Below, piece by piece: positions 26,329-36,600 of a stretch of 64,000 bases of DNA (position 1 is the stretch's first letter; the number at the start of each line of letters is the position of its first letter). The notes below the pieces were generated by a model. That model saw only the letters and a program-made list of their open reading frames with translations, was not told the DNA's origin and ran no database searches. Source of the DNA: Olivibacter jilunii (GTDB taxonomy: Bacteria > Bacteroidota > Bacteroidia > Sphingobacteriales > Sphingobacteriaceae). A program made the translations under genes and the position numbers. The stretch lies in contig NZ_LR027856.1 of the NCBI RefSeq assembly GCF_900607235.1, positions 124,001 to 188,000 of the forward strand. The letters are read 5' to 3'.

Positions 26329-27510
26329 ATGCTAACAGGCCAATTGAACCGCAAACAGCTTATTGCCATTCTCTTTTTGGGCGTGTCTCTATTAATTGCC
26401 ATAGTGCAATGTACAGAGCAGGAATCGGGTGATGTACGTGGTAAAAAATATGCCAATCGTACGAGCTGTGTGCAATGTCATAATGATATCGCTCAAAACT
26501 ATCTTCATAATGCACATTTCAATACCAGTAAAGAATTACACACGCCCTCTGCTACAGATAGCATGGGACTAGAGGAGAACGTATACGTGTTTAACGAGAA
26601 GACCAAGGTAGGTGTTGAGAAGCGAGCAGACGGTTTATATCAAGTAGCTTACGTAAATGGAGAAAACGTGAAAGAAGAGCGAACAGCCATGGTCTTTGGT
26701 GCGGGCAAAAGCGCCTATACGTTCGCATTTTGGTACGGGAATAAGTTGATGCAAATGCCCTTGAATTACCTCGTTCCCGAACATGAATGGGTTAACAGCC
26801 CGGGATTTCCCACCGAGCAGATATATTTTGGTAGGGCTATTATTACGCGATGCTTGGAGTGTCATAGCTCCTTTGTGCAGTCTAAAATTATCGCTTCTGC
26901 GAACTTTCAACAGGAAGAAGAGTTTCTTAAAAATTCATTGATTGCGGGGATCGATTGTCAACGTTGCCATGGGCCGGCCGCAGAACATGTGCAATTCCAC
27001 CAAGAACATCCCAACGAGAAGGAAGCTAAATATATGGTCAAATATCAAGAATTATCCCGTTCACAAAAAGTCGATATGTGTGGTGTTTGCCATTCGGGTA
27101 CTAATTTGAAAATGTTGAACTCGACCTTTTTCTTTAAGCCCGGAGATACGATTAACAATTTACCGGAGTATACGAGTTATACCGGCGAAGATCCAGATGT
27201 TCATGGTAAACAAAAGCAATTGTTAATGGCCAGCAAATGTTATAAACTTAGCAATATGGATTGTGGTAGTTGCCATCAGACACACACTAACCTAAGCCCT
27301 GACCTGGCTGTCTATTCGCAGACTTGCTTGCAATGCCATCAAAAGATAAAGCATCCGTCATTGGATGAAAAGGCGTTACATCTTGCCAAAGATAACTGTA
27401 TTGATTGCCACATGCCCGTCAAAGTCTCAAAAAGTATTGGTTTTCAAAGAAGTGCGAGCAAGGAAAAGATTCCATATAAACAACGAACGCATCGGATTGC
27501 GGTATATTGA
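26329..27510 (+). CDS. Seven-heme cytochrome c (cytochrome c554-like), lipoprotein
   Basis: 393 residues with an N-terminal hydrophobic segment ending 'LLIAIVQC', a likely lipobox. Seven CxxCH heme sites are visible: CVQCH, CLECH, CQRCH, CGVCH, CGSCH, CLQCH and CIDCH. The arrangement is that of cytochrome c-552/DMSO-type multiheme or c554 families that relay electrons in the periplasm or act on nitrogen oxides. It stands alone, without a membrane quinol oxidase partner, so its redox partner and role cannot be given. Confidence 0.9.
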   Translation: MLTGQLNRKQLIAILFLGVSLLIAIVQCTEQESGDVRGKKYANRTSCVQCHNDIAQNYLHNAHFNTSKELHTPSATDSMGLEENVYVFNEKTKVGVEKRADGLYQVAYVNGENVKEERTAMVFGAGKSAYTFAFWYGNKLMQMPLNYLVPEHEWVNSPGFPTEQIYFGRAIITRCLECHSSFVQSKIIASANFQQEEEFLKNSLIAGIDCQRCHGPAAEHVQFHQEHPNEKEAKYMVKYQELSRSQKVDMCGVCHSGTNLKMLNSTFFFKPGDTINNLPEYTSYTGEDPDVHGKQKQLLMASKCYKLSNMDCGSCHQTHTNLSPDLAVYSQTCLQCHQKIKHPSLDEKALHLAKDNCIDCHMPVKVSKSIGFQRSASKEKIPYKQRTHRIAVY

Positions 27511-27804
27511 TGTTTTGGTCAATATTTTACTCACTTGTTGACCAGAATCCATTTTTTTATCTGCCTGCCTTAGACAATGAGGTTTTTAGAGCCGTTCGGG
27601 CTTGTGAATCCAAAACCGTGTAACGAAGTAGCCTCTGTGCTTAGGCATAAGGATAGCATGTATTAAAAAACCATTAGAAATGTAGTGCTAATGTCATTGT
27701 TTAATCTTTTTCGTATGAAATTAAAATAATAATTACATTACTCAGTTATAGAAAATAATAGTATATTGCGTTCACGATAAGATACTTACATAAAAAGCGA
27801 ATTC
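27511..27804. other. Intergenic region before the beta-helix gene
   Basis: No gene or clear structure seen in these 294 bp. AT-rich toward its right end, where the promoter of the next gene must lie, but no good TTTG/TAnnTTTG pair is visible. Confidence 0.4.
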
Positions 27805-29478
27805 ATGAATAGATTATTAGCCGTAACGCTGTTTTTTTTATCAATGGTGTTAAACTTTCATACGGGTTTAGGTCAAGAAAAGAAAAAAACGAAAAGTGTA
27901 CAGACAAAAAGAACAAAAATAGAAGATGATGATACAAGATTTATACAATCGTTAATAGATAAAGCGAAACCTGGAGATACCATAAAGTTGGCGAAGCGAA
28001 TTTACCATGTACGTTCTTTGCAGCTGAAAAGTGGTGTTAGTGTCCATACCCTGGGCACTTTGAAACAGATCAAGCCAGATAGCGCAGAAAACTTTACCAT
28101 GGGGAAACAGTATTCGGAGCATCCGCTCTTTTACGGTAATAAGGTAAAAGGCTTGTCCCTTCGCTTCAACGCATTTACTTATGGAGAGGCCGTTCGTTTG
28201 GATAATGCTGAGAACATAACGATTCAAGACGTGGTCGCTTTTGGCGATTCCACAAAACTTTATTCTTTTTCCGGTATTTATTTGTTTCGCAGTAAAAATA
28301 TCAATATAGAAAATGCCGAATTGGCTTATTATGGAATGCCGAGAAAAAGTCCCAATTATTACCAACGGGGTACCGGCATTCGCCTTCAAACGTGTAGCGA
28401 TGTAACCATCAATGAAAATCGTATTCATCACAATGGCGAGAACGGTGTCTTTCTGCACAGCTGTGCGAACATTACCCTTAATCGGAATAAGATCAGCCAT
28501 AACGGAATGAGTGGTATTCAGGTAGCCTTTGGAAGCGTTGGACTTGAAAATACGTATCAAATTACAAATAATTTGATTTTTGCTAATGCAGCTGATGCAA
28601 TCGATATTAATAATCCGGATATATCGAGGCAAATAAATTTAGCGGCCCTTATAGAAGGCAACACGAGTTATGATAATGGATGGGTAAAAGGTGAAAAGAC
28701 ACGGGACGGTTCTGGTATCGCTACATTGGTGGGGCTCAAAAATATCATGGTCCGAAATAATAAATCGAATCGGAGTAATCGGCCAGCTGTTTATCTTCGG
28801 GACTGTGATGCAGTTCAGGTGATTAACAACAATGCCGATAATTTTGCTGAAATCGTAGGAAGCCAAGGGCAAATCCATTTATATAAAAATACCTTTGCCG
28901 GCTTACGGTTATTGTCTGATTTGAAGGCTAAAAAATTGATGCTTGATTCCAATAATATTCGATATTTAGCAATACCAAACGGAATTATGGTTGATAGTTT
29001 AGTGTTTTTAGCGAACGATCTAAAAGGTAATATCAATGTAAATATGAGTGGTCAACTCATATTTAAAGATAATGTTTTATCAAGTAGTTCTCCTAGAGGA
29101 GGTATTTCTTTATGGAAAGTTAATGGAGCCGTTTTATCCGGCAATGAAATATCTGCCAATAAAAGTGACGCTTTGTATGTGCATAATGAGGCCATGAATG
29201 TTGTTATTGAAGCGAATAAAATACGTTCTTCAACCGTGTGCATCAAAGACGCTGGTTCCCAGCAGTTGAAAATTATCAAAAATACTCTTGCTTCTGATAC
29301 TTCCAATCGTTCGACATCGACCTTGATATCGACCAATCCGAAAGATTTAACCCTGAGTAACAATACCTATTACTTGGGTGAGAAAGAGGCAGAGCGGGCC
29401 GTGGAATTTGAGGGAGAAGGAACCGTTTTTATAGACGGAGAGACGCATAAATTATTCACCCCAGACGGTAATAATTAA
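27805..29478 (+). CDS. Secreted right-handed parallel beta-helix protein
   Basis: 557 residues with signal peptide (about 1-23). After a basic linker comes a pectate-lyase/PbH1-type solenoid with repeated 'N-I-x-I-x-x-x' rungs, for example 'RSKNINIENAELAYYGM', 'CSDVTINENRIHHNGENGVF', 'CANITLNRNKISHNGMSGIQ'. Such proteins bind or cleave polysaccharides (alginate or mannuronan lyase/epimerase fold). No lyase catalytic set is recognised. Its 3' end overlaps the convergent YjbQ gene by 27 bp. Confidence 0.88.
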   Translation: MNRLLAVTLFFLSMVLNFHTGLGQEKKKTKSVQTKRTKIEDDDTRFIQSLIDKAKPGDTIKLAKRIYHVRSLQLKSGVSVHTLGTLKQIKPDSAENFTMGKQYSEHPLFYGNKVKGLSLRFNAFTYGEAVRLDNAENITIQDVVAFGDSTKLYSFSGIYLFRSKNINIENAELAYYGMPRKSPNYYQRGTGIRLQTCSDVTINENRIHHNGENGVFLHSCANITLNRNKISHNGMSGIQVAFGSVGLENTYQITNNLIFANAADAIDINNPDISRQINLAALIEGNTSYDNGWVKGEKTRDGSGIATLVGLKNIMVRNNKSNRSNRPAVYLRDCDAVQVINNNADNFAEIVGSQGQIHLYKNTFAGLRLLSDLKAKKLMLDSNNIRYLAIPNGIMVDSLVFLANDLKGNINVNMSGQLIFKDNVLSSSSPRGGISLWKVNGAVLSGNEISANKSDALYVHNEAMNVVIEANKIRSSTVCIKDAGSQQLKIIKNTLASDTSNRSTSTLISTNPKDLTLSNNTYYLGEKEAERAVEFEGEGTVFIDGETHKLFTPDGNN

Positions 29479-29874
29479 GTTTCTCGGTGTTGCGTGGTCA
29501 CGATGTTCGCATAAATAAATCCCTTGCCAGGTCCCTAGGGCCAACTCGCCCTGACGAATTGGTATTAAAATTGAACTGCCCAATATAGAGGCCTTTAAGT
29601 GCGCCGGCATGTCGTCCGGGCCTTCATAATCGTGCATATAATCCGGATCATTTTCCGGTACGGTTTTATTGAAAAAAGTTTCAAAATCACCTCTAACCGT
29701 TGGGTCAGCATTTTCATTGATAGTTAGCGAGGCCGACGTGTGCTGTATAAATACCTGGCACATTCCTGATCGAAATTCCCGAATGCCTGGAACTGCCTCT
29801 ATAATCGATGGCGTAATAAGATGAAAACCACGCCTTTTACGAGGAATCTGTATTTCTTGTTGGAATATTTTCAT
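29452..29874 (-). CDS. yjbQ: YjbQ/UPF0047 family protein
   Basis: 140 residues, full length for the family. Signature segments are 'CQVFIQHTSASLTINENADP' and 'ILIPIRQGELALGTWQGIYL' followed by 'CEHRDHATPR'. E. coli YjbQ has secondary thiamine-phosphate synthase activity in vitro; the true role is uncertain. Located 54 bp downstream of the DinB/YfiT-type gene on the same strand, likely one transcript. Confidence 0.92.
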   Translation of the reverse strand: MKIFQQEIQIPRKRRGFHLITPSIIEAVPGIREFRSGMCQVFIQHTSASLTINENADPTVRGDFETFFNKTVPENDPDYMHDYEGPDDMPAHLKASILGSSILIPIRQGELALGTWQGIYLCEHRDHATPRNLIITVWGE

Positions 29875-29928
29875 GTTGAAACAATTTTTCTTTTAATCCA
29901 TGAGCGTCTCTTGGCTACGGTGTGAACG

Positions 29929-30459
29929 CTACCAGCCTCTTCTGCTCTTAAGGGTTGTTATATGCGCTAAATGATGGTTGCAATGCCATGCATAAAGTCC
30001 GATGTTTTCGTCTAAGGCATATGTTCTGCCACTTTGGGGATGGATAAAAGTTCGCTTCAGATCGTCTGCCTTTAACGATTTTAATAATACCACCCATCGC
30101 TTATGTAATCCTTTTAATAAAAGCAGAGAAGGTTCGATTGCCAGACTTTTTGCGTCCGCTAATTCGGCCCAACGGTCTTCATAATAAGGCTTGATGACAG
30201 GCGTATCCTCCGTTAGGCTTAGTTTAAAGCGCACGAAGCTGTTTACATGGCTATCAGCGCAATGATGGACCACTTGTCTTATGGTCCATCCCCCTGGTCG
30301 ATAAGGGGTGTCTAATTGCTCATTACTCAATTGCATTACTTCTGCGGCAAGCCGTTCCGGAAAAGTTTCAATGATGTCTATATAATCAGCTATCTGTTCT
30401 TTACTAATGATTTCAGGCCTTTGAAAAGTGCCGACGGGAAATTTTAATTGATCCTCCAT
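29929..30459 (-). CDS. YfiT-type DinB protein (putative metal-dependent hydrolase/thiol transferase)
   Basis: 176 residues. Begins 'DQLKFPVGTFQRPEIISKEQ', a hallmark of the YfiT/BstA group. Metal-ligand residues are seen in 'WTIRQVVHHCADSHVNSFVR' and 'YAWHCNHHLAHITTLKSRRG' (H-x-x-x-H). Relatives in Firmicutes transfer bacillithiol to electrophiles; in Bacteroidota the thiol donor may differ. Probably co-transcribed with YjbQ downstream. Confidence 0.9.
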   Translation of the reverse strand: MEDQLKFPVGTFQRPEIISKEQIADYIDIIETFPERLAAEVMQLSNEQLDTPYRPGGWTIRQVVHHCADSHVNSFVRFKLSLTEDTPVIKPYYEDRWAELADAKSLAIEPSLLLLKGLHKRWVVLLKSLKADDLKRTFIHPQSGRTYALDENIGLYAWHCNHHLAHITTLKSRRGW

Positions 30460-30569
30460 TTTTTCTGCTGTTGTTTAACAAACTTAGGTAAAATGCGTGC
30501 TATTTACGAAATTGAATTGTACAATGACATTATCTTTTGCTTACCATACGCTCGGTTGAAGACCGGCCA

Positions 30570-31739
30570 TCAATGAGCCTCTTGTCTTTGATTATAACGC
30601 CGTTTAACTAGATACAGCAAGGCAAGGCCGGCTATTCCCGCTGCTAAGAAGATTAAGCGAGGGATCATCGTTAATCGATCTTGATAAAACCAACCGGAGC
30701 AGAGAGCTCCGATGCCAATCCCTACTTCGAGCGCTATATACATGGTTGCCATGGCTTTTCCTCGATGAGCCGGGTTGCTTAAATCCACTGTCCATGCATT
30801 GGTTGCCGGTGATAACAAACCGGTTGCAATACCGTAGATAAACGAACCGATCAATAAGCCCGGTACCGATTGAAATGAACCTATGATGGATAAGGAAATA
30901 ATAAGAACGATAAGGCCAATCGTAATAATCGTTGTTCTGCCATATCTGTCAGATGTTTTTCCCGCTACGAAGCGAATCAGTAAAGAAGAAACGGTAAAGA
31001 CCATAAAGAACAACCCCTTATTTTTTAAGCCGATATACTCGCTCCAGTCCGGAATCAACGTAAGTATAGTGCCATAAGCAAAATAGGATAGCAAGGTCAC
31101 AAAAGCTGCTGGAAACACACGTAAATCGATGATGTCGTTTTTTGTGATCTTAATTGATTGCGAGGAGAAGCGTTGTTTTTTTGCTAATGTCTCTTTCAAA
31201 TTAAGTAAGATGCCAATGGAAAGAAAGGCCAGGAGAGAGGAGCAGTAAAAAAGCGTGTCTATTGAATAACTCGCTGTAATGGCGCTGCCGATAGCAGGAC
31301 CAATGGCCATACCCGTACTAAAAAATAACCCGTGAATACCAAGAGCCTCTCCCCATCGCGAAGAAGGAGCGATGTCGGCTACATAGGCTGCTGTAGCGGT
31401 TGGCTTAAAGCCCGTGGAAAAGCCATGCAATAAGCGTAGGAATAAAAAACCGGAAACACTGCTCAAGATAGGGTAAAGAAATCCACATATAAAGCAAACG
31501 CTTGAGCCTACCGCCATAACGGGCACGCGTCCTATTGTATCAGTGAGTTTACCACTAAAGGGTCTTGAAATCCCTGCCGTTAACGTAAATAATGCTATAA
31601 TTAATCCTTTATATTCTGCTCCTCCTATACTGCTTAAGTACGATGGTAGTTCGGGTATCAGCATGTTGAAACTCGCCGAAAACAAAAGTGAGCTTGAACA
31701 AAGCAACCAGAAATTTAGCGTGTATAGCTTTTGCTCCAT
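30570..31739 (-). CDS. MFS transporter
   Basis: 389 residues from ATG 31739 ('MEQKLYTLNFWLLCSSSLLF'); the longer frame to 31814 adds an implausible Cys/Arg-rich head. Twelve helices, with the MFS loop 2-3 motif 'GKLTDTIGRVPVMAVG' and a matching 'GKTSDRYGRTTIITIG' after helix 8. 'PELPSYLSSIGG' in the first loop resembles drug/sugar-efflux MFS members. Substrate unknown. Confidence 0.92.
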   Translation of the reverse strand: MEQKLYTLNFWLLCSSSLLFSASFNMLIPELPSYLSSIGGAEYKGLIIALFTLTAGISRPFSGKLTDTIGRVPVMAVGSSVCFICGFLYPILSSVSGFLFLRLLHGFSTGFKPTATAAYVADIAPSSRWGEALGIHGLFFSTGMAIGPAIGSAITASYSIDTLFYCSSLLAFLSIGILLNLKETLAKKQRFSSQSIKITKNDIIDLRVFPAAFVTLLSYFAYGTILTLIPDWSEYIGLKNKGLFFMVFTVSSLLIRFVAGKTSDRYGRTTIITIGLIVLIISLSIIGSFQSVPGLLIGSFIYGIATGLLSPATNAWTVDLSNPAHRGKAMATMYIALEVGIGIGALCSGWFYQDRLTMIPRLIFLAAGIAGLALLYLVKRRYNQRQEAH

Positions 31740-31833
31740 TAATTGATATACCGTTTGTGTTCGATAAGTGAAGGTTGCAAAGATACATATCCTAGCGCTT
31801 AAGGAACAAAACAAGTGCTATTCGTAACAATTG

Positions 31834-33282
31834 CTATTTGGATTCATGTCCCTGATTCCTCGACATCCAAAAATCAACACGATCAATTCCCAGCTTCTCC
31901 GGGTCAAATATGGGTTCCTTCGTTCTCTTCCGCTGCTCCTCGTAATCTTTCAACAATTTGAGTGCAGGTTTGCGTAATAAAAGGATCGCTATAATATTTA
32001 ACCAAGCCATCAGTCCTACGCCGATATCGCCTAAAGTCCAGGCCAATTTAGCAGTTTTTATCGATCCGTAGTAGGTTGCTGCTAAAAATAGGACCCGCAA
32101 TAGCATAAGCATCCATTTTTTTTCAGTTCTTTTAAGCAGGTAACTGAGGTTTGTTTCAGCGATATAATAATAAGCCATGATCGTTGTGAAGGCAAAAAAC
32201 AAAAGAGAGACAGCGACAAATCCTGAACCCATAGACGGGAAGTGGGCATTAATCGCCTGTTGTGTAAAGGCAGGACCTTCTTCAACGCCTGGTAGATTTT
32301 CGACTAGGAAGCCTCCCGACGGACTCTTTACATTGTATTTTCCTGTGAAGAGAATCATGAATGCTGTAGCTGTGCAAACGAACAAAGTATCAACATACAC
32401 AGAAAAAGCTTGCACCAAACCTTGTGTAGCGGGGTGCTTCGTTTCAGCAGCTGCTGCAGCATGAGGAGCCGTGCCTTGGCCAGCTTCGTTGGAATAAATC
32501 CCTCGCTTTACACCCCAGGCAACCGCCATGCCAAATATGCCGCTGAAAGCTTGCTCTGTCCCGAATGCAGAACGGATGATAAGCATAAACATATCCGGTA
32601 CCTGCTTGATATGTAATGCTATAATAATTACGGCCATTAAAATGTATGCGCCTGCCATAAAAGGTACTACGAACTCAGCTACTTTTCCAATGCGTTTAAC
32701 GCCGCCGAATATAATGAGTGCTAATAACGATACAACAATCAATCCGGTAAGGTATTGAGGTATTTCAAAAGCGTGGAACGCACTCACGACGATACTGTTG
32801 CTCTGTACACCGGGAAGAAAAAGCGCTGTGCTGAAAATGGTAGCAATAGCGAAGAGTACGGCATACCATTTTATGCCCAAACCCTTTTCAATATAGTAGG
32901 CCGGGCCACCGCGATATTGCCCATCGATTTCACGTTTGTAAAGTTGACCGAGGGTAGCTTCTATATAGGCAGAAGCAGAGCCTAAAAAAGCGATAGCCCA
33001 CATCCAAAAAATAGCTCCCGGACCACCCATGGCAATAGCTGTAGCTACACCTGCAATATTACCTGTACCAACCCTCCCCGATAGTGCAATGGCAAAAGCT
33101 TGAAATGAACTAACTCCTTGATCGGAAGATTTACTGCCAAATAGTAAACGTAACATTTCTTTGATCGATCTTAGTTGGACTAACCGCGTGCTGAAAGAAA
33201 AGTAAATTCCAGCTCCCAAGCACAGTACAATTAGAGCGTCACTCCAGATGATATTATTGATGTAATTGGCAATTTCCTCCAT
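31834..33282 (-). CDS. Alanine/glycine:cation symporter (AGCS family)
   Basis: 482 residues, eleven or so helices. The family signature 'GRVGTGNIAGVATAIAMGGP' is present near residue 70, with 'GAIFWMWAIAFLGSASAYIE' directly after and 'WGVKRGIYSNEAGQGTAPHA' near 260. It takes up alanine, glycine or related small amino acids with Na+. Single gene, divergent from the hybrid kinase with 358 bp between. Confidence 0.95.
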   Translation of the reverse strand: MEEIANYINNIIWSDALIVLCLGAGIYFSFSTRLVQLRSIKEMLRLLFGSKSSDQGVSSFQAFAIALSGRVGTGNIAGVATAIAMGGPGAIFWMWAIAFLGSASAYIEATLGQLYKREIDGQYRGGPAYYIEKGLGIKWYAVLFAIATIFSTALFLPGVQSNSIVVSAFHAFEIPQYLTGLIVVSLLALIIFGGVKRIGKVAEFVVPFMAGAYILMAVIIIALHIKQVPDMFMLIIRSAFGTEQAFSGIFGMAVAWGVKRGIYSNEAGQGTAPHAAAAAETKHPATQGLVQAFSVYVDTLFVCTATAFMILFTGKYNVKSPSGGFLVENLPGVEEGPAFTQQAINAHFPSMGSGFVAVSLLFFAFTTIMAYYYIAETNLSYLLKRTEKKWMLMLLRVLFLAATYYGSIKTAKLAWTLGDIGVGLMAWLNIIAILLLRKPALKLLKDYEEQRKRTKEPIFDPEKLGIDRVDFWMSRNQGHESK

Positions 33283-33640
33283 TTTATTATGCGTAAAGGT
33301 TAAGTAATTCTGTGAAAGCTGTAATGATAGAAAAAAAATGATACAATTAGTAATCTTTCTCTCTAAAATGTCGTTTGTTTAAAAAAAAAATCAGAATAGC
33401 CGTGCTTTATCTCAAGAAATAAAATGATTCATCAGTTGTATAGCTCAAATTTATAACAGTCAATCGGCTTAGTCTTTGGATAGTTTTAAACATCGAACTA
33501 AAAACAGGTGTAAACCATTCTTTTTCTCTAGGGAAGTACTAGCTAGAGAAACAACAGAAATCAAAAAAGTATCAAATAAATTTGACACGATGAAAATGTG
33601 ATGAATTGTATTATCTTTAATAGAAAAACATACGGATTAT
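33283..33640. other. Divergent intergenic region (AGCS symporter / hybrid kinase)
   Basis: No gene. For the kinase, TTTGAC near 33580 followed by TATCTTTA near 33611 is a weak promoter candidate (last base off consensus). Otherwise AT-rich with poly-A runs and no repeats. Confidence 0.35.
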
Positions 33641-36600
33641 TTGCAGCGCCAATTTATGAAAGGTTTTTTTGAGCAGTTGAAAACTAATTTAGGTTTGCGG
33701 GAAATCTTTCTTTCCAAGGAGCAAATGCTGACAGGTTTGGTGGATCTGTGCATGTTGCTGACAACGACCTACTTTGTTATATTCAGTTTATTGAGGAGCG
33801 TGCTGCTGGTCAGTTTTTTGGCTGTATTCTTAGTGTTTATCACTTGCTTTAGATGGTTAATACGGAAACGAAAGATTCGGATACAGTATGCAATTCATTT
33901 TTTGATTTTTATTATTACTTTTTGTCTGCTTGTTCCGTTAATGTATTTTACCGGCGGATTAAACTCCCCAATCACGTCTTGGCTTGCCCTACCTCCCTTG
34001 ATATTTGTACTATTATTCGGAAATAGGAAAAATACACGTTGGTGGTTCGGTGTAATCCTTTTCATTCTAACTATTTTTACGCTTCTTTCTCAAAGTGAGT
34101 ATGTTTTTCCAAATCTTATTGCACCGCATTTGCGCGATATACATTTATTTGTATCTACTGTCGGAGTGATCATCTGTATTTTCTTTATTGCTGTCATTGC
34201 CGAGCATTGGAAAAGAAATTTATTGAGCTCACTTGATCGTACAAAGAGAATGCTGGAAAAATCAAATGAAGCCGCTCGGATTGGTCAATGGGACATCAAC
34301 TTCGGAGAAAATAGTATTCACTTGAGCAAATTTGCAGGAGAAATTTTTGGTTTAAAAGAGAATGAACTGTCTGTCAATGCGTTTTGTGGCCTAATAAAGG
34401 AGAAGGAACGTTTTCAATATCTTCTTGAGAAGCTCAAACAATCAAATCGCGATCAAGAGGGACGTATGGATGAGGTATTCTCCATTCTTTCATCCCGTCG
34501 ATTGGAAGGATGGATCCGCTTCATTGGAATTCCGCTGTACAAGGGAGGGCAATGTATTGGTGCCTATGGATTAATACAAGATATTCATGAGCAAAAAAAT
34601 ACAGAATACAATCTGATAAAAGAGCGGCAACGCTTGAAGTACGTCTTGCAGGGTGCTAACCTAGGTACTTGGGAGTGGAATGTTCAGACAGACGAGATTT
34701 TATTTAATGAGCAATGGGCGGCGTTTTTAGGGTATGAGCTGATGGAGGTGCAGCCAATAACAGGGAGTGCCTTTCAGCGTTTTATTTATCCCGAGGATTT
34801 TGATAAGGCGAAGAATGCTATGGAGTCGTATTTTTCGGGAGAAACGGACATCTATCAGTGCGAAATGCGTATGATACATAAAGCGGGACATACGGTTTGG
34901 ATGCTCGTGCAGGGAAAGATCTTGTCGTGGGATGATAAGGGCGCTCCGTTATGGATGTATGGTACGCATTTGGAAAACACCAAAGAAAAGCAATTACAAG
35001 AAAATTTGCGACGGAGCGAAAGTTATGCGCATTCACTGATAACCAGCATTCCGGATTTATTGTTTGTCTTAAGTAGGGATGGTGAATTTTTGGATTATAA
35101 ATCGCATGAAAAGGATTTATATACCAAACCAAATCTGTTTCTCGGTAAAAACTTTAAAGATATTTTTCCTGCAAAACTGGGGCTATTAATCGAAGAAAAG
35201 ATTGAACAGTCTATTCGTACTGATTCATTGGTCGAATTTACTTATAGCTTAATCTTGCATGAGCAGGAAAAGTATTATCGTGCACGCGTGGTCCCCTTCG
35301 AAGGAGATAAGATCATCGTTTTATGTAGAGATGATACGGTAAATTTCATTGCAGAAAGGGAACTGCGGGCGTTAAATGCAAAATTTAAGAGCATTGTCGA
35401 TAATAGTCCTATTGGAATTGCGCTTGTTGAATATCAGACTGGTATTTTTCAGGAAGTGAATCCGGCAATTCCGATGTTTACCGGATATACGAGAGACGAG
35501 TTACTTCGGTTATCTTTTTCGGATATCACACCTAGAGCCTATCACGAAGCAGATAAGCTACAACTTAAGCAACTCCACAAGAACGGACGCTTTGATAACT
35601 ATGAAAAGGAGTATCTTCGAAAGGATGGAAAGCGGGTTTGGGTTTCTGTTACCGGTGTCGCATTTACAGACGTAAACGGAGAAAAGAAAATCCTTACGAT
35701 CGTTCAGGATATTTCTCAACAAAAAGAGCAGCAAAGGGCATTGAAGGCGGCCAAAGAGCAGGCGGAGATCGCAAACAATGCTAAGTCTGAATTTTTGGCT
35801 AACATGAGCCATGAGATGCGAACACCATTGAATGCAATTATTGGCTTTACCGACTTGTTATTAAAGAGTCCTTTGGGTGAAGCACAAAAAGAATATATGC
35901 GAGCGGTGTTTCAGTCCGGACAATCTTTGCTCGATTTGATAAATGATCTCCTGGACCTTTCTAAAATTGAGTCGGGAAAGCTTGATTTAGTGCTCGAATC
36001 GGTCGATCTCATTAAGCTGGCAAAGCAGGTTGTTGAAATATTAAAATATCAAGCAAATAAAAAGGGACTCGACTTTAATCTGATATTATCTCCCGAGCTA
36101 CCCCCGTTGGTTTTGTCCGATGGTCAACGGTTGCGTCAAGTGCTCTTTAATCTATTGAGCAATGCACTGAAATTTACGGAAAGAGGAAGTGTTGACTTGG
36201 ATATTCAAGTAGAACAACATCTTTCAGCGAAAGAAGTGATTATCCGTTTTTCCGTTACCGATACGGGAATAGGAATAGCGGAAGAGAACCGTGAGAAAAT
36301 ATTTGAAGCCTTTGTGCAGGAAAATTCATCCATTATTAAACGATTTGGTGGAACTGGCCTAGGATTAACCATCTCCAACAGGATACTTTCCTTAATGGGA
36401 AGCCAACTGAAATTGAGAAGTGAAACCGGAACCGGTAGTACTTTCTATTTCGATTTGTTGTTGACCTTGGTAGACACTGACCAGCCTTCGGAAGCTGAAA
36501 GGTCTTCTTTTACCGCGTCGGACAGCCAGTTGTTATGCGATGTTACCATTTTATTGGTTGAAGACAATTCAACTAACATGCTTTTGCTAAAGTCTTATTT

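Noticed and set aside
27952-28632. 226-residue minus-strand ORF inside the beta-helix gene
   Set aside because: Mirror of the repetitive Asn/Ile-rich coding strand; no start context or known domain.
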